NCBI GenBank assembly: GCA_014898425.1
Contig: RCSZ01000013.1
Location: forward strand, 1,288,501-1,352,500
Source: Botryotinia globosa
Taxonomy: Eukaryota; Ascomycota; Leotiomycetes; Helotiales; Sclerotiniaceae
Reading direction: 5' to 3'
Length of the DNA stretch: 64,000 nucleotides
Below, in pieces: positions 33,531 to 49,431 of this stretch; the stretch's first letter is position 1, and the number at the start of each line of letters is the position of its first letter. The translations under genes were made by a program, and so were the position numbers. Below the pieces are notes generated by a model. The model had not been told where the DNA came from. It did no database searches and saw only the letters and a program-made list of their open reading frames with translations.

Positions 33531-36379
33531 GAATTCTATATGATCCTTCGCGGCCCGGTGAGTTCTGGTTCCTTGACGTTATGGATGGTGAATACTGATA
33601 CTTTGATAGGCTTCTACCAAGGAATCAATCATATACGACGGCAACACATCCTATACACAAGATGCTTTGTTGGAAAAAGATACAAGAGTCTGTGTAATAC
33701 CGGTCGGTTGGATATAATTCATTGTCTGATGGAAGACAACTACGTACTCTTACGTCGTCAGATTGATGGATATGACTATGTTTTTTTTTTGAACCATAAA
33801 TAAATTGTAATTTCCAATTGTTAATTTTACCAGCCATCCTGAAAGAAATATCAGCAGTGTACCCTTGGTGAATGATGTTGCACGGCACCAATCGTCTCCC
33901 CCTTTCCCCGAGTTTGATACCACCCTTCCAAAGATAACACCCATGTCTAAATACCCCAAAATACAACGCATGATCCAATTCCCATCTCATATTATCTCGT
34001 ACTACATTTGTTGCCGGTACAAACACATTCGACGATAACATGCCACATTACGAATAAATCACGCCACTTTGACACATTTGTCGATCGATATTATCTTGGG
34101 ACTTCCGCTTGCTCCCTGCCACCGGCGAGATGATTTCGAGTTGCCAAATAAAAAGGATGAGTATTCCCTATTCTAATCGTAATGATTTCACATTCTCTCG
34201 GTAATTTGTGTTGACCTGTTGAACGACGACTTTTCAGGAAAGAACTCGCCGTTAATAGGTATATACCCTGCAGTTATTGCCATACAGATGGACTTTTATA
34301 TCTTCATGTTGCATACTATTCATAAACTAACAATTGAATTAGACAACTTTCATCGATCTTGTCTACAAGTCAGATTGACTCCGTTACATATTTCATCATG
34401 CCTCAACAGTAATTCACCCTCCTCCATCCCAGATATCAAAACAGCAACATTCCCTCATGTGCCTGCTAATATACCAAGAAGTACGAATGACCAGAATAGG
34501 TTCATCAGCAAAAAGATCCCTTCCAAAGTCTGCTCATCTAAATTAAGAAGTCGACTTGTTACATCACCGAGTGCTCTGGACCATGAGACTGCACATGCTA
34601 GCGAGGAGGAATCTTCCCCAAGTCTCAAGAGATCCGAGGAGCCTACTTGCTCGGGAGCTTGTGGAAAGATTGGTGGATGTGAGAGGAGAGAGAATAGTGT
34701 GAGTTTGGAGTTTTGAATGTTAGAAAGGGTGTTTGGGGAGGGAGGGGAGGAGTGGAGGATATGAATTGAGAGGGAAGTCGTTATGGGAATGGATGGGGTT
34801 CTACACAATTAGATATATGAGGGTGAAGCAGGTACGGATATGGGGTGGCACTTTCTTGGAGTACTGGTTTGGCAGAGCAACATGGGTGAGGTTTCTAGGG
34901 GTTTGTTGCTGTCAATTTTTGGGAAGATATTATACCCGACAGAGACTTCAAACTTATAAACTGGATTATTGATACTTTCAATCAAGATATTGGTTATGAC
35001 CATTGATCATCGTCAATTCTCAGCGCTTTGCTTCCACCAAGTGAAAGCATCTGAGGATGTGGTGGAATTTGTCTTCATACTTTCATCTGCGAATTAATGT
35101 TTACTTTACCATGAATGTAGCGTCATATCATTAATTTGAGAAGAAAATTACAGAAAGGTAATGGTAAAACAGTCTGATGAAAAGAACTTTAAATCAATAT
35201 ATACTGCTACATTGCCTAGGCATAGGCACCTCTTCAAACGTCTTCCACTCATCTAATTAACAATAGCTATGACTGCAAGTAATTCGTCAATCGTTCGCGA
35301 TCCTCTCATCGGCCGTGTTTCATTTTGTAAACTGTTTATAGAAATTATGGAAATTTATCACGGACTTGCCATCACGCATCTACAAGTCTGAATCTACTTA
35401 CGCATTTTAACGAAAGAGCCTCTACTTTACCCCTATGCAGGTATATCTAGAGTCGACATGAGAGTGGCCATGACAACGTGCACAGATTTGTGAGGTATCA
35501 TGCGACCAATCAATGCGTCTGTAGAAGGTTAGTTGGTATGGCTATGGTATTCGGGAGTTCAAAGAGGTAAGGTTATTTGAATATCGTAGAGCGTTAACAT
35601 TTGATGAAATCAAATTATGAAAGATCGGTGTCATATCTTGTCTTCTGAATTTTACAAGAGAAGGTCCAGAATTGTTCATGACAATATCCTGCTCACAATG
35701 TCCTAAGACTTTTGCTTACCTACTTATGTAGGCAGTGAAGGGTAGCTCGCTTATTCATACGCCCTTTATATCAAAGGTGCGAGGGGTCTTAGGTCTTCTC
35801 ACGAATGGCGATGGTTACTGCTGAAAATTCGATAGTCAGTTAGTTGATATATTTGGTCCTGATTTTTTGAATGCTTTTTCTCAATTTTTCATACACAAAA
35901 TAGTGGTAGTGGTCTGCTCATTTAAATTCATGTTTGGAGGCCTGTATTGAAAGATTATACCAACGCTATCTAAGGGGTATTCTAAACCAATTACTACTAA
36001 ACACTATATGACGATTGCTGGGATTGTAAATCTAACATAGGATAGGTCGTTCTATCCTACTTCAATATCTGGATTGTTTTGGGCTGTCTGCAAATTAAAG
36101 AAACAACAAGAACTCGATGAAAGAGGAAGGACATCATGTGGTCATACAAGACTGTTATAAGAAGGAACAATGCATGAACTAGTCTTGATAGCTTGAATTT
36201 GGTGTTAATTTAAGATGATGTAAAGGGTATTCGAAGATTGTGTATGACGTTTTTCAACCGTTTCAAACATTATATAATTTATGTGACCTTGAGTCAATTT
36301 CTATGCGTGTATCATTTTGAATCTATCTCTTCTATTACCGAATACACTTGCGTTAGTAAGCCCAACTTCAAATTCGATC
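33531..36379. other. Gene-poor stretch, no supported gene
   Basis: About 2.8 kb. Longer frames at 33625-34041 (minus), 34219-34716 (plus) and 34455-34808 (minus) overlap each other or lack ATG and splice support. The last ends in a hydrophobic GIFLLMNLFWSFVLLGILAG segment that could be a tail anchor but has no upstream exon in frame. From 35000 to 36379 nothing was found. Confidence 0.4.
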
Positions 36380-37143
36380 ATGGCAAATGGAGTTGTAAAA
36401 GGCAAGAAGTTGAAAAGATCTTTGGAAGATGGCAATGAATCAAGATCAGTCAAAAGGAAAACGGTGCATGAGCTTCAAGAAAATGGAGACAAACAAATTG
36501 ATATCGGTTCTTTCTTGATGAATACGGCAGATGGAAAGTTGTTGCTGGACATCTTTAAAGTATGTCGGATTTTCACAGGTGGTAACCAGATATTTTTCAC
36601 CGTGAAAAGGCTAATGGCTGAAAGCTCAGGAAAGGAAATCCAATGTGCTTGTGTACGGGCTGCAAGATCGAGAATCGCAGAGAGCGTACAAAGGCAAGTT
36701 CATCATTCATTCATTTTCTACAAGAAAGAAACTAACTCATCATAGGTGATCGCGGCTCTGGTGACGAAGCAGGTGAGTCCATGATCATGGTGAGAGCTGG
36801 CTGACCGAGAAAGATGCCAATCAGCAACAGAAAATATGGCGGTATATGAGCATAGTGTACTATTCAACAGTCCTTCTTAAGCAGAAGTTTTCTGGCGAAA
36901 CTCTTCTTGAAAACTCAAGATGTAGATTTTGCGCGGATACACCAAGTGTAAATACATTGTCTTACATTCTGAAACGACAGACTGAACCCAGCAGATACTA
37001 ATCAATAACAGTGTCCTCTTCAGCCTCAAAATATAACATTCACAGAGCCTCCCGCGAACTTAAATAGCGAAGATGTCAACGAAGAAGAAAAGAACGAAGT
37101 GGAAGCATTCAAGAAGGCCGTCGCAAGAGATGAGAAGCTATAG
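36380..37143 (+). CDS. Unknown basic protein, 174 aa as read, probably truncated
   Basis: Exons 36380-36559, 36630-36693, 36746-36772, 36814-36947 and 37024-37143 give 175 codons including TAG. Every junction keeps phase. The second intron uses a GC donor (AAAG then GCAAGT) and a CTAAC branch site. The N-terminus is basic (KGKKLKRSLEDG, SVKRKTVHEL) and may be a nuclear signal. Later come KSNVLVYGLQDRESQRAYKG and SGETLLENSRCRFCADTPS. The stop TAG at 37141 is followed, in the same frame, by more coding-like sequence (LFEASWQLAKIIQGKIGMLE) to about 37240. The TAG may therefore be a recent nonsense change of a CAG codon. The family is not recognised. Confidence 0.5.
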
Positions 37144-37437
37144 CTATTCGAAGCCAGTTGGCAACTTGCCAAAATAATACAGGGAAAGATAGGAATGTTG
37201 GAAGCGAAGTCTGGAAAAGGAAATTCGCAATTGTCCACAGGTATCATCGATTCTTTTTCGGATGTCTGAGTGAACATAGGTACTCTGCTGAGCGAGCTGA
37301 GGTCGTCACAATGTAAGCTTAGTAATAAATTACTACAAGCATCTTTAGTCCGTGCACACATTTCCCCAGACTTCGTAATTTTACCCCTCCAACCCCTCTA
37401 TTATTAATAGTTGCTATCATTGTTTCGTGAACCCAAT

Positions 37438-38403
37438 ATGTCCACCAATTCCAACATATCAGCTATGGCTCCTATCAAAGAGTTCACCCTCATCGTCGCT
37501 GCGACAAATAAGATGGGAGTGGGTAAAGGAGGCGGGCTTCCATGGACAGGATTGAGAAAGGAAATGGCTTATTTTGCGAGAGTTACTAAGAGGGCTGGTC
37601 CTGGGGTATGTATTGCCTGGTTTCATTGGTCATCTGCTCTACCATTCTTTCTGCTTGCCTAGCAATATATGCTACAATGTGAGCATTTCTGTATAGCTTT
37701 ACATCACTCACAGATGGAGGATTGGAGCTAATTCCTTGAATTCGCGCCATTCTACATTCTCCAATAGAGATGTAGAAGGAAAGGTCGAGCTATAGTATCC
37801 TGAATACTCTTCTCGGAGCTAGGACCTCTGGTTGGAACAGTTCGAGAAGTAGCATAGAATGACTTAAACTGACCGAGTGGGATTTTTGAACAGAAAACAA
37901 ACGCAGTAGTGATGGGGCGCAAAACCTGGGAATCAATTCCTCCTAAGTTCCGACCTCTCGCGAACCGAGCAAATTATATGATTAGTCGAACACAAACCTC
38001 TGATCCCTCAGACGTTGACCTCGGTCCCGATGCACATGCCGCAACAAGTTTAATGAATGCGCTCGAGAAACTCGGATCGAGGAGTCAAGCGAAAGACTCG
38101 AATAATGTTGATGAAAAGGAGATCGACAGAGTTTTTATAATTGGTGGAGGACAAATCTATAAAGCCTCACTGGAATTGAAAGAAGCGAAGAGGATATTAT
38201 TGACCAGGATAATGGATGATTTTGAATGCGATACGTATTTCCCGGTTCAATTGAACGAGGACGGAACGGGTAATGGATGGAGAAGAACGGATACTCAAGC
38301 ACTTCGGGAATGGACTGGGGAAGGGGAGGCAGTAGAGGGGGTGAAGGAGGAAGGGAGCTTAAAATATGTCTTTGAGATGTGGGAAAAGATTGAGGAATTT
38401 TAA
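37438..38403 (+). CDS. DFR1: Dihydrofolate reductase, 225 aa
   Basis: Exons 37438-37605 and 37894-38403 give 226 codons including the stop. The intron of 288 nt is long for this window. The DHFR fold is clear: FTLIVAATNKMGVGKGGGLPW at the N-terminus with the substrate-site Leu-Pro-Trp, VVMGRKTWESIPPKFRPL for NADPH binding, VFIIGGGQIY and a late DFECDTYFP. It reduces dihydrofolate to tetrahydrofolate with NADPH for thymidylate and purine synthesis. A variable insert (residues about 90-120, rich in Asp, Ala and Ser) and a charged C-terminal stretch make it slightly longer than yeast Dfr1 (211 aa). A start at the second ATG (residue 10) is possible. Confidence 0.93.
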
Positions 38404-40576
38404 AGGAGAAGCACAGAGGTAGGGGCTGAGCCATTGCTTTGAGATGACAGAAGATGGATTCAGAACACACCCAACAATAGGGTGGCGTTATATCGAGTCA
38501 ATCAACCAAGAGCCAACCTATCCCCTTCGTCAGCTTCCTCCGCCAATTAAAAGCTCACATTTACATACAAATACTCCCTTCAACATCCACCTTTTGTCAC
38601 AACCAAGTATTTGATATATTTAAATGCTCTCTACACCTCGGAATCTCGCTCAGATGCCGTCTGAATCGCCGCATCAAAATGATTTCTCTCCACTCCATTT
38701 TTAAAAACAAGAAGCAAGCGATCTAGCAATCAACACTTCTAGTTTTTCCAGGATACTCATCCAATACACCCATCTTCCTCCTATCTCTGTTCTCTATACC
38801 CACCCCACGAGAAAATGAACCACAAACTCTTTCTCGTCCGCGAAGCATTTAACACGGATGACTCACTTTGTTCGCCCCAGGGGAAGTGAGGATACCGTAA
38901 ATAGTGCGACGCTAATTATCATGAGAGCGACGAAAGAGGGTCCATTAAAATCTATGCTACTAAATTAATCTTCAAATTCAGGATACGGCTATGAACAAAG
39001 TATGACGTGAATTGGTTTTTTTTTAATATCGCCAAGACGAATTGCTCGCCGAGAAAGGATCAGAATACAAACCAAGAGTTGATGGGTGATCAGTTCGAGG
39101 TAATTGCTTGTCCTGAGTCCTTATGGACCGATTTCCTAGGAGATCTTAGGTAAGAATATAGCAGGTATATGTATATGATGTACATCATAGCATACTTTCA
39201 ATTGAGATTTATTGAATCGGACAACCAATTCCACACTTTAAGCCTCAATCTCTCAGAGTGACGGCGAAATCATTAAGTGATGTTGGACTTCAATATATTT
39301 ACAGCAATAGTCTCAGAATGACTCTTTGCCCCTAGAAAATTCCAGACTTGATTCTATACATGTGTCTATATTATCTATTGATATCATTTATAGGGAGCCT
39401 TATCTCAAGAGTATGTTTAATTTCAATGTCTGTTTATTTACGAGAGGACGAAAGGAAGCTTGAGGCTATAATTGCTATCTCCCGAGGATAATCTGTACGC
39501 AAAATCATATGCATTTCTGAGAATTCATCTCCAGCATCTGTAAGAAGCGCGTGATAAATCTCTAACATGAGAAAACGGAGAAACCCAGCAGCTTTTCGAT
39601 GATAAACACCTCGGAAGTAACTTCATCTTGGCTCGAGATTGAACATCAACTCTATGTCTGTATCTCATGTTTCTGAATGGAGGAGCGTGTATGATAACTA
39701 GGTGCTGAAATATGACATGTCACACGGTTCTGTGAGTGTTTGATACTCTATCTGGATACCGAGAAATTTAGAAAAAAAAGTAAACGAAAGATGTATCGGG
39801 TATTTGCTAACTAAGTCGTGGTATCCCTTCCCCTATTCATATACTCGGGTATTGTATCTCATCTCTACATCTCATCTCTACATCCCCTCACTACATTCCC
39901 TCACTAACATGCATCCTCCATCCTCCATCCCCATTCATAACACCCGCAACGCGGATTCAAACCCACTAGTAGGTAATCGAACTGCGTTGATATATTCAGA
40001 TTTTCGGAACCGTGTGTTTATTTTTCTATTGATTTGGTTTTGGATAAATATTCCAATTTCAGAAATATTGGATGATATGATGATGAGGGAAATATGGTAT
40101 AGAGTTTCTACATTTACGTGTGAGGAAATGATCATCTGTGGAGTTATGGATATTCTGACGTCTTGTTTCCTAGCCCGTGTTGATACTATTACTGACATCT
40201 ACATATCCATTTTACTTTGCGCGGGTACGAGATCCTAGATCATAAATATCAAGAAGAAAGTTGGTATCAGACAGATACCAGATAAATACCTATATCAAGA
40301 TTCTCCATCCAGCATATTGTTCGCCATCCTATTATTTCTAGACTCTTCATTAACTACACGCGATAAATATCATGTAATTTATTCCGAGCTAAAATCCGAA
40401 GCTACTCCTGAATTCTGAGACTCAGATCCCCGCATCAGCTCAATCATTATTTATTACTATCTCATACATTCGTGAAGCGTGTTGGTGCTAGAGCTAGTGC
40501 ACTTGTTCCTGTGCCCTCCTCTCCCGAATTACATTCATCCCCTTTATGTCTCTGTAACATGCAAATGCACACGCAT
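38404..40576. other. Intergenic, no supported gene
   Basis: About 2.2 kb of AT-rich DNA between DFR1 and the 3' end of the BTB gene. The frame 39804-40238 (109 codons from its first ATG) contains a hydrophobic FIFLLIWFWINIPI segment but has no family features or neighbouring exons. No gene is called. Confidence 0.45.
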
Positions 40577-41998
40577 TTAAGAAAAGCTAAGTATCCTCTC
40601 CACCCCGCATACTCTACAAGTGCATCTAAACTCATATTCTTCTCCTTCATCTCTGGGTCCACAATCCGGACATAGCGTCCATTCTTTGTCCCCCTCATCT
40701 TCACTCTCTTCCTCACCATCTCCATTTTTCTTCGCTACTCCCGAAACTTCGCGCTCAACAACCCTCTCCACAATCTTCTCCACCTCTACCTCTACGGGAA
40801 CCCTCACCTCCCTAATCACCTCCTTAACTTTAACTTCTGTCCTCCTCCCCAACGCTCTGAGCACCTCTTCCCAAAACTCTCCATTCTCACTCATCACCCT
40901 CCAAAGCTTGCTCTTCACCTCTTCATTCCCTAGCATTCCCTCTAATTCCTGCACCGCCGCTTCCACCAACGCGTTTCTCAATCCCGGGTTCTTTGTCGTC
41001 GTTTTCTCATATATCCGCTTGATGCAGTTGAAATAGATATCTAGGTCTGAGATTTGCGTGTGTAGTGTGTGACGAAAGGATACTGTGGCGAGGTTTTCTA
41101 AGGCGGGGATTTGCAGGTGTGAGGCGAGGTAGAAGATTTGTTCGTGGAGGGGGAGAGAGTAGGTAGGGCCGGAGAGGTAGGTGGATGAGGATGGGGAGGT
41201 GTTGGGTGGAGGAGAGGGGATTGAGTAGGCGGATGTGTAGAGGTATTCTAGGAGTGCGATGATAGAGTCGAGGGGGAAAGAGGAAAGATTTAGGATACTG
41301 GGCTTGGTGGGCGAGCCGAACTAGAAGGGAGGTTAGTGGTTTGATGTTTAAGGGGGGGAGGGGGATAGGATAGAGAAAACTAACCATATTACAAACTCCG
41401 GTATTATCAATCATACTCTCCAACACCGGCGATTGGGAACACACGACTACTTTATGCGCATTCCATACTCGCACACCATGGAAGATTGTCAAGTCTGAGA
41501 ATCGTCCTTCGAGTAGAGCTCTATCAGACCGTGTTAGCTTCAATTTCGTAAAGTTGTTTTTCTTGACTCCAAATTAATCTTGAAATCCAAACAGATGCAC
41601 GGTATCAAAGAAGCACGTAAAGAAACTCACTCTCTCAACGCCAACAACGGCCCCTCCAAAACCACTTCATTCTCTTCAAGACCCGATTCTCTTCCTCCAA
41701 ACCGCATACTGTCACTCCCACTCCCATTCCCCAACCCAGCATTTACATATCCCGCAAATCTCATCCCACCATCTCCTTCTACCCTCACATCGCCATCCCT
41801 CTCCTTCCCCATCTCCTTCTCATCCAAGCCATCCAAATTCAATCCACCAATCCCCCTACCCACACTCCCACTCCCACTGCCCATCTCTCTCTCATGCAAA
41901 TCCATACCCTCTGCACTCCCTTCTCTCCCAATCCTCTCACCCTGGGCAAATTGTTCCTTCAACAATTGTCTCGCAACTTCTTCTTCCGTTGCGTCCAT
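40577..41998 (-). CDS. BTB/POZ-domain protein, 415 aa
   Basis: Exons 41998-41631, 41520-41385 and 41320-40577 give 416 codons including the stop. Residues 1-120 are Gly/Glu/Asp-rich and disordered. A BTB fold begins at about residue 128 with FSDLTIFHGVRVWNAHKVVV and CSQSPVLESM, and continues after intron 2 with LDSIIALLEYLYTSAYS and LHEQIFYLASHLQIPALEN. A long charged helix follows, with EVKVKEVIREVRVPVEVEVE as a possible coiled coil. The C-terminus has a CPDCG ... CTCRVCG zinc-ribbon-like end. BTB proteins dimerise and often recruit substrates to Cul3 ubiquitin ligases; that role here is inference. No DNA-binding zinc fingers are present. Confidence 0.82.
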
Positions 41999-43393
41999 CA
42001 ATCTTCTTTTTCTTTCTTTCTTTCTTTCTTTCTCCTGCCTTCCAAATTCTCCCCAAATACAATCTTGAATGTAGAGAAATAAAGTTTGCCCACTTCGCGA
42101 TTAATAACTAGATCCTCACAAAGCGAAACTTACGAATTTTATGCGCCTTTCCTCTCGATGAAGAAACGCGTTCGTAACAATCCCTTCCCTTTCTTTCCTC
42201 TTCTTCAATTCTTGCGCCCGAGTATGTAGAATCGAATGTAAACCCAACCCCAAACTCAGATCTGAAGAGTACCCCCAATTCCCTTATCGTGTATCTGTAT
42301 CTGTATCTGTATCTATCTCAATTCTCTTTATGCGATAGAGAAAAGGTTTCGAATCTGGGAATGTGGATGTTGATTTCCGTGTGTTTGCTTCGATTTCTCT
42401 CTCTCTCTCTCCCTTCTCCCCTCACCCCTCTCACCAACACAAATCAAAAGCAAACAATCTTTACAATTCCCCACGCGACGAATCTATTTCCCATTAATCA
42501 ATCTCTCAATCTCTCAATCTCTCAATCTCTCCAATAACCAAAGCCTTAAATACTCAAACAATTAAAACCTATCTCTCCCCCCCTCGAAAAATGCACACGC
42601 CGTGATTCTTTTCTTCTGCGCTTGTAAAATTCTAATTCATCAAAAGCATGCGATGTGTTTGGTGTAGGTTTTGGATTTACCTACCTGCCTACTGTACCTA
42701 CCTAGTATCTATCTATCTATTTGCCTAGGTAATTAATAATTTACCGAGAGAAACGTAAACTCTGTAAAGTAAACTCAGTAAACCAAGCACCTAGGGAATC
42801 AATGTAAACTTATTACTTCACTTCCCTTCCCTTTGCGATCCGAACAATCTTAGAATCTTGGTAAGAGAAGAGTCAAGGAATGTGAAAGCTATCTAGTATT
42901 TTCTTCTCCCAAGATACTACCTAGATACCTACCTAGATACCGACTCACTAGATAGATACTCGCAATGAAAAGATCTCACCGGTCTATGAAAGAACCTTGA
43001 GAGAAAGGAAAGGAAAGGAAAGAAGATGTGCATATGTGCATATATTACATATATTACACATATTACATATATACATGCATGTAATATATGCAGATATAGA
43101 TACAAATACAGGTAGGTACAGGTACAGGTACGGATAATTACCTACCTACCTACAATTGCCGATTCAGTAACGTTAGATCTCTTGAACGTAGATAGAAACA
43201 GAAATTCAATAACTTATTGCATTACTCCATTTATTTCCTAATAAACAATTAAAAAGCCCAAGTACCTACTACTCGTAATTCCATATGCAATCTTACATTT
43301 ATATCCCATCCCCTCCAGATTCTCATCCCATCCTAAATCTCCTCACCCACCATAATCCCATTCAAAACGTCCGCCATCTCTTGACCATCACAC
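41999..43393. repeat. Microsatellite-rich spacer
   Basis: This 1.4-kb spacer contains several independent simple repeats. CTTT units lie at about 42011-42033, TATCTG at 42291-42318 and CT at 42396-42412. AATCTCTC lies at 42500-42531, ATATTACAT-type at 43025-43075, and TACCTACC/GGTAGGTA patches at 42680-42730 and 43110-43155. It includes the promoter of the BTB gene and the 3' region of the DUF1295 gene. No coding sequence was recognised. Confidence 0.7.
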
Positions 43394-44688
43394 TTACAAA
43401 AACTTTCCAACTCCCCACTCACCAACCACACCTGCTATTCCAGCACCCACAACAATCCAAGTCCATTCATTTTTCAACTCCTCTACACGGGGCCAGAAAC
43501 TATTCTTCTCCATCTTGTAACTCTTCAAATCCTTTGCTTTTTTCAAATCCCCTTCCTCATATCTCTCTTCCTGACTCTTCTCATTCTGTCCATCTCCTCC
43601 TACATATCTCAAGAACGCATAATTCGTGAGAGGAGCTAGAAGCATGAGAGGATGGAAGATTCCTGCTCCGTAAAGAATGAGTGGGAAAGAGGCATGGATA
43701 AGTGCATCTCCTAGATAGCTATGGAGGGAGATTTATGTTAGTATTGTACTGAGTAATCATCCAACGACAGAATGAAAGAAAAGAGCAAAGAAAAATACAT
43801 ACTTAGGATGTCTCACAATACTCCAAACACCATCTCTCAATAATCCCACCGTTCGTTCCTTCTTGTGACTCTCCAATTGCCAATCCGCACCCGCTTCCAA
43901 AGCAAATCCGGTCGTGAAAAGAAATACCCCAGCCGCATTAGCCACTTGCCAACCCGGATTACCAGGAAGTGGTTGATTTCCAATCAGCACCTCAGGCGCC
44001 GCCAAACTCATCGCAAACGGAAGCGCAATAATAGATTGCACGAGCGCTTCTGGCAGAAATGTCGAGAAGAGTGTTTTGTTCCAAAAATGTCTTGTTTTCG
44101 GCAAAGATGTATAGCGCGCGTCGTCTTCACCGCGAGAGATAGCTCGCGATGTGATGCGGTAGAAGAGACGGAGAGACCAGGCTGTGAGACCTGCCATGAT
44201 GAGTTTTTGAGGATATGCGAGATGGGTCCATGTTTGCGAGATGTCGAAGTTGTGGCGTTCGAGTGCGAGGGTCCAGGAAGTGATGAGGGGCCCCAGGGGC
44301 CAGAGGATATCTTTGAGATCGAGTCGGTTGGTGAGACGAGCGATGGTGTATGAGATGATTGAGAGGGTTGTGTTGGTGGTTAACGCGGGAAGGAAACTAC
44401 GTTGTAGTAGACCAATTGCTGTAGCGTTAACTTGTGGATTCCATGGTGGAATGATCGAAGAGTTAGACCCAAAGCGATCTTGTTCTGAGACGGCAGAGTT
44501 GGAAGTATTGTTTGTAGATGCCTTGCCTATCATCGGTCGTCAATTGAAAGATTCTTTGTTGAATTGAGCGACGGGCAGGAAAGCTTACCTAGACTTGCCA
44601 AATTCCATTTCGATACCTTCTCTGTTACTTTCTCAGTAGGGATAGGATGGCCTCCAAAATGAGAAGCATGTGTATCTTGTTCGGCCAT
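43394..44688 (-). CDS. DUF1295 / steroid 5-alpha-reductase-like membrane protein, 382 aa
   Basis: Exons 44688-44589, 44526-43803 and 43718-43394 give 383 codons including the stop. After a polar N-terminus of about 60 residues there are six or seven hydrophobic helices (for example IISYTIARLTN, ALVQSIIALPFAM and NAAGVFLFTTGFALEAGAD). The C-terminal DUF1295 signature is QLESHKKE, then GVWSIVRHPNYLGDALIH across intron 2. This matches the NADPH-binding end of steroid 5-alpha-reductase and isoprenylcysteine methyltransferase relatives. A last hydrophobic stretch (WIVVGAGIAGVVGEWG) follows a charged linker. An oxidoreductase acting on a lipid in the ER is likely, but the substrate is unknown. Confidence 0.8.
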
Positions 44689-45262
44689 ATTTAATTTCAA
44701 TCTACCTTAATGCCGTGTTAGGGTAGATGTGTTGAAACGTCTCATATTTTACAAATAAGAAATGCTTTCTTTGCTTCAACATCAAAGAGCTCCTTGCCCC
44801 TCATTCCAAAGAACGTTGTTTCCATGACGTTATTGCTCCACCTAAGGTTACCTCTCGGAGCTTCATTCCGTCGGTACAATGATAGCTGCAGCTTAATTAC
44901 CCCATGTAAAATATTGGAGATTTATAAGTTAATCTAAAAAGGTACCACATCTCTGTTTTTATATATCATTCTCATCTGAAATTCATCGTATCATATTTAT
45001 TAAATTACCGTCTCGTATGAATTTTCAAACGGAAGTATGAGCTGGTATCAACTGAGACATGGGATGAAGAGAGCTGTAATTATACGGTTGTCGAAAAGTT
45101 TAGAATGGTAAGTTGAAATGCTTAGTCAACCTCCACCCAATCGCTCTATCTCTAATTAGAACCTCATCTACATCGACTTGGCCAGATGCCCAGGTAATGC
45201 AGAAGATGTACTTCAGCATATATTCAAATCTAAAGATCTAATGTATGTTCTGATCAACATTT
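44689..45262. other. Intergenic
   Basis: Promoter of the DUF1295 gene and 3' region of the NiCoT gene. Only very short frames; no feature recognised. Confidence 0.5.
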
Positions 45263-46660
45263 CTACTTTACCTCAACAGCTTTATCTGTAATTCTCGCAA
45301 CATCCTTCTCATCTCCATCTCTTGTTTCAACCTCCTTGCTCAAATCTCCCAATTCCACCTCTGCCTCTCCATTTTCTACACCTCTTCTTGCAACTCTCCC
45401 CTTCCCAACCCATCTTCTCCATGGCCCATAGAGTAATACACTTGCTCCTCCAAAAACTACAAAAGCTCCACAGATACCTCCGCCAATAACATCGAAGTGA
45501 TCACTTGCAGCATTAACTCCATCCCAGAAAGGTCCTGTTGAGAAATTCGCTATTAAGGAGAGTAATTGGATGACTCCAATACAAATGGCCACGAGAACTG
45601 TAATGCCTGTTAGGACAATTGAGTAGTAGAGAATAGCTATTGTGTCGCGGGCGAGAGATGTCGATGTGTAGAGAGTCATCATGAGCGCGCCGTCGGTGGT
45701 GTCGATTAGACACATGCCAGCTATTGATTTTGTTAGTGCCATGCATCCCAGAAAATATCTATACCATAATATAGTGTTATTAGGGTTATAAAAAAAAGTA
45801 AACAATCATACCAGTAAACAAAACAGGAAATATCAAGATTAGCCAGATATTGGTTCCTTTAGCGCCCTCAACAGATGCAATTCCCAGAACTGCAATCTCG
45901 CTACTAGTATCGAAACCCAGTCCGAACAATACTCCCAGAGGATACATTTTCCATGGACGATCAATTACTTTGAAAACTCTTCGAAGAACTCTCATCATAA
46001 TTCCTCCGCCATCAAAACCTAATCCCGTCTCACCTCCATCTCCATCAACTTCTTCCCTCAGAACTGCTCGTAATTTAACAACCAACTTCCATAAAATCCA
46101 TGCATTTCCAATTCCAAGTATGATGAGTACACCAGCAGATACACCGGTGCCGATGATGCCACCTATATTACTGAAAGTATTGAAGCGTGACTCGAGAGCG
46201 CCAGAAGTGGCTGCAACGACGATGCAGGTTATAATTACGATAGTAGAATGGCCTAGCGAGAACCAAGTACCGACTGTCACTGGCTGAGATGTGTGAGGAG
46301 AGCCGGAAGCGATAAGACGACGGGTCATCAGATCGATGGCGGATATGTGGTCGGCATCACTGGATTTGATGAGTCGGAGATCTAAAATGGAGAATCACAT
46401 GATCATAAGGTACAAGGTGGTTTTGACGAATCAGAAATCAGAACTTACAGAGCATGTCTCAAACCAAATGTATATGAAAGTACAGCAGATGAAGATAGAA
46501 GTGGATGAGAACGTAAAACAATAGCCACGGCCACCCAAATAATGATATTGATAAAAATCAAAATGGATATGATCCTAACTGCGGGGTAGGGCAGGAAGCG
46601 AATTTGAGGGGGTAAACGAGCAATCAAGGGATGAAGACATGTTGGCGGTCTAGGAGACAT
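45263..46660 (-). CDS. NiCoT-family nickel/cobalt transporter, 405 aa
   Basis: Exons 46660-46449, 46359-45812 and 45720-45263 give 406 codons including the stop. The family signature in helix II, RHALDADHISAIDL, is assembled exactly across intron 1, which fixes that junction. Other family segments are GTWFSLGHSTIV, LGVLFGLGFDTSSEIAVL and, after intron 2, GMCLIDTTDGALMM. About eight membrane helices are visible, with a cytosolic Gly/Asp-rich loop (GDGGETGLGFDGGG) and a charged C-terminal tail. S. pombe Nic1, which takes up nickel for urease, is the best-known fungal relative. A plasma-membrane nickel importer is the likely role; cobalt is also possible. Confidence 0.9.

Positions 46661-49431
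<2,771 letters not shown>

Noticed and set aside
33625..34041. 138-codon minus-strand frame with an ATG
   Set aside because: No domain, no splice partner, and the 3' part overlaps unstructured sequence just after the preceding gene. It could be real but is unsupported.
34219..34808. Overlapping 165-codon plus and 117-codon minus frames
   Set aside because: They cover the same bases, so at most one can be real. The minus frame ends in a membrane-like helix but has no ATG or upstream exon in phase.
39804..40238. 144-codon plus frame with a hydrophobic segment
   Set aside because: The first ATG is well inside the frame; no family resemblance or exon support.
41580..42068. 162-codon Pro/Ser/Leu-rich plus frame
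   Set aside because: Antisense to the Gly/Glu-rich first exon of the BTB gene, whose exon chain is exact.
43865..44567. Long plus frames opposite the DUF1295 gene
   Set aside because: Antisense shadows of a well-supported coding region on the minus strand.
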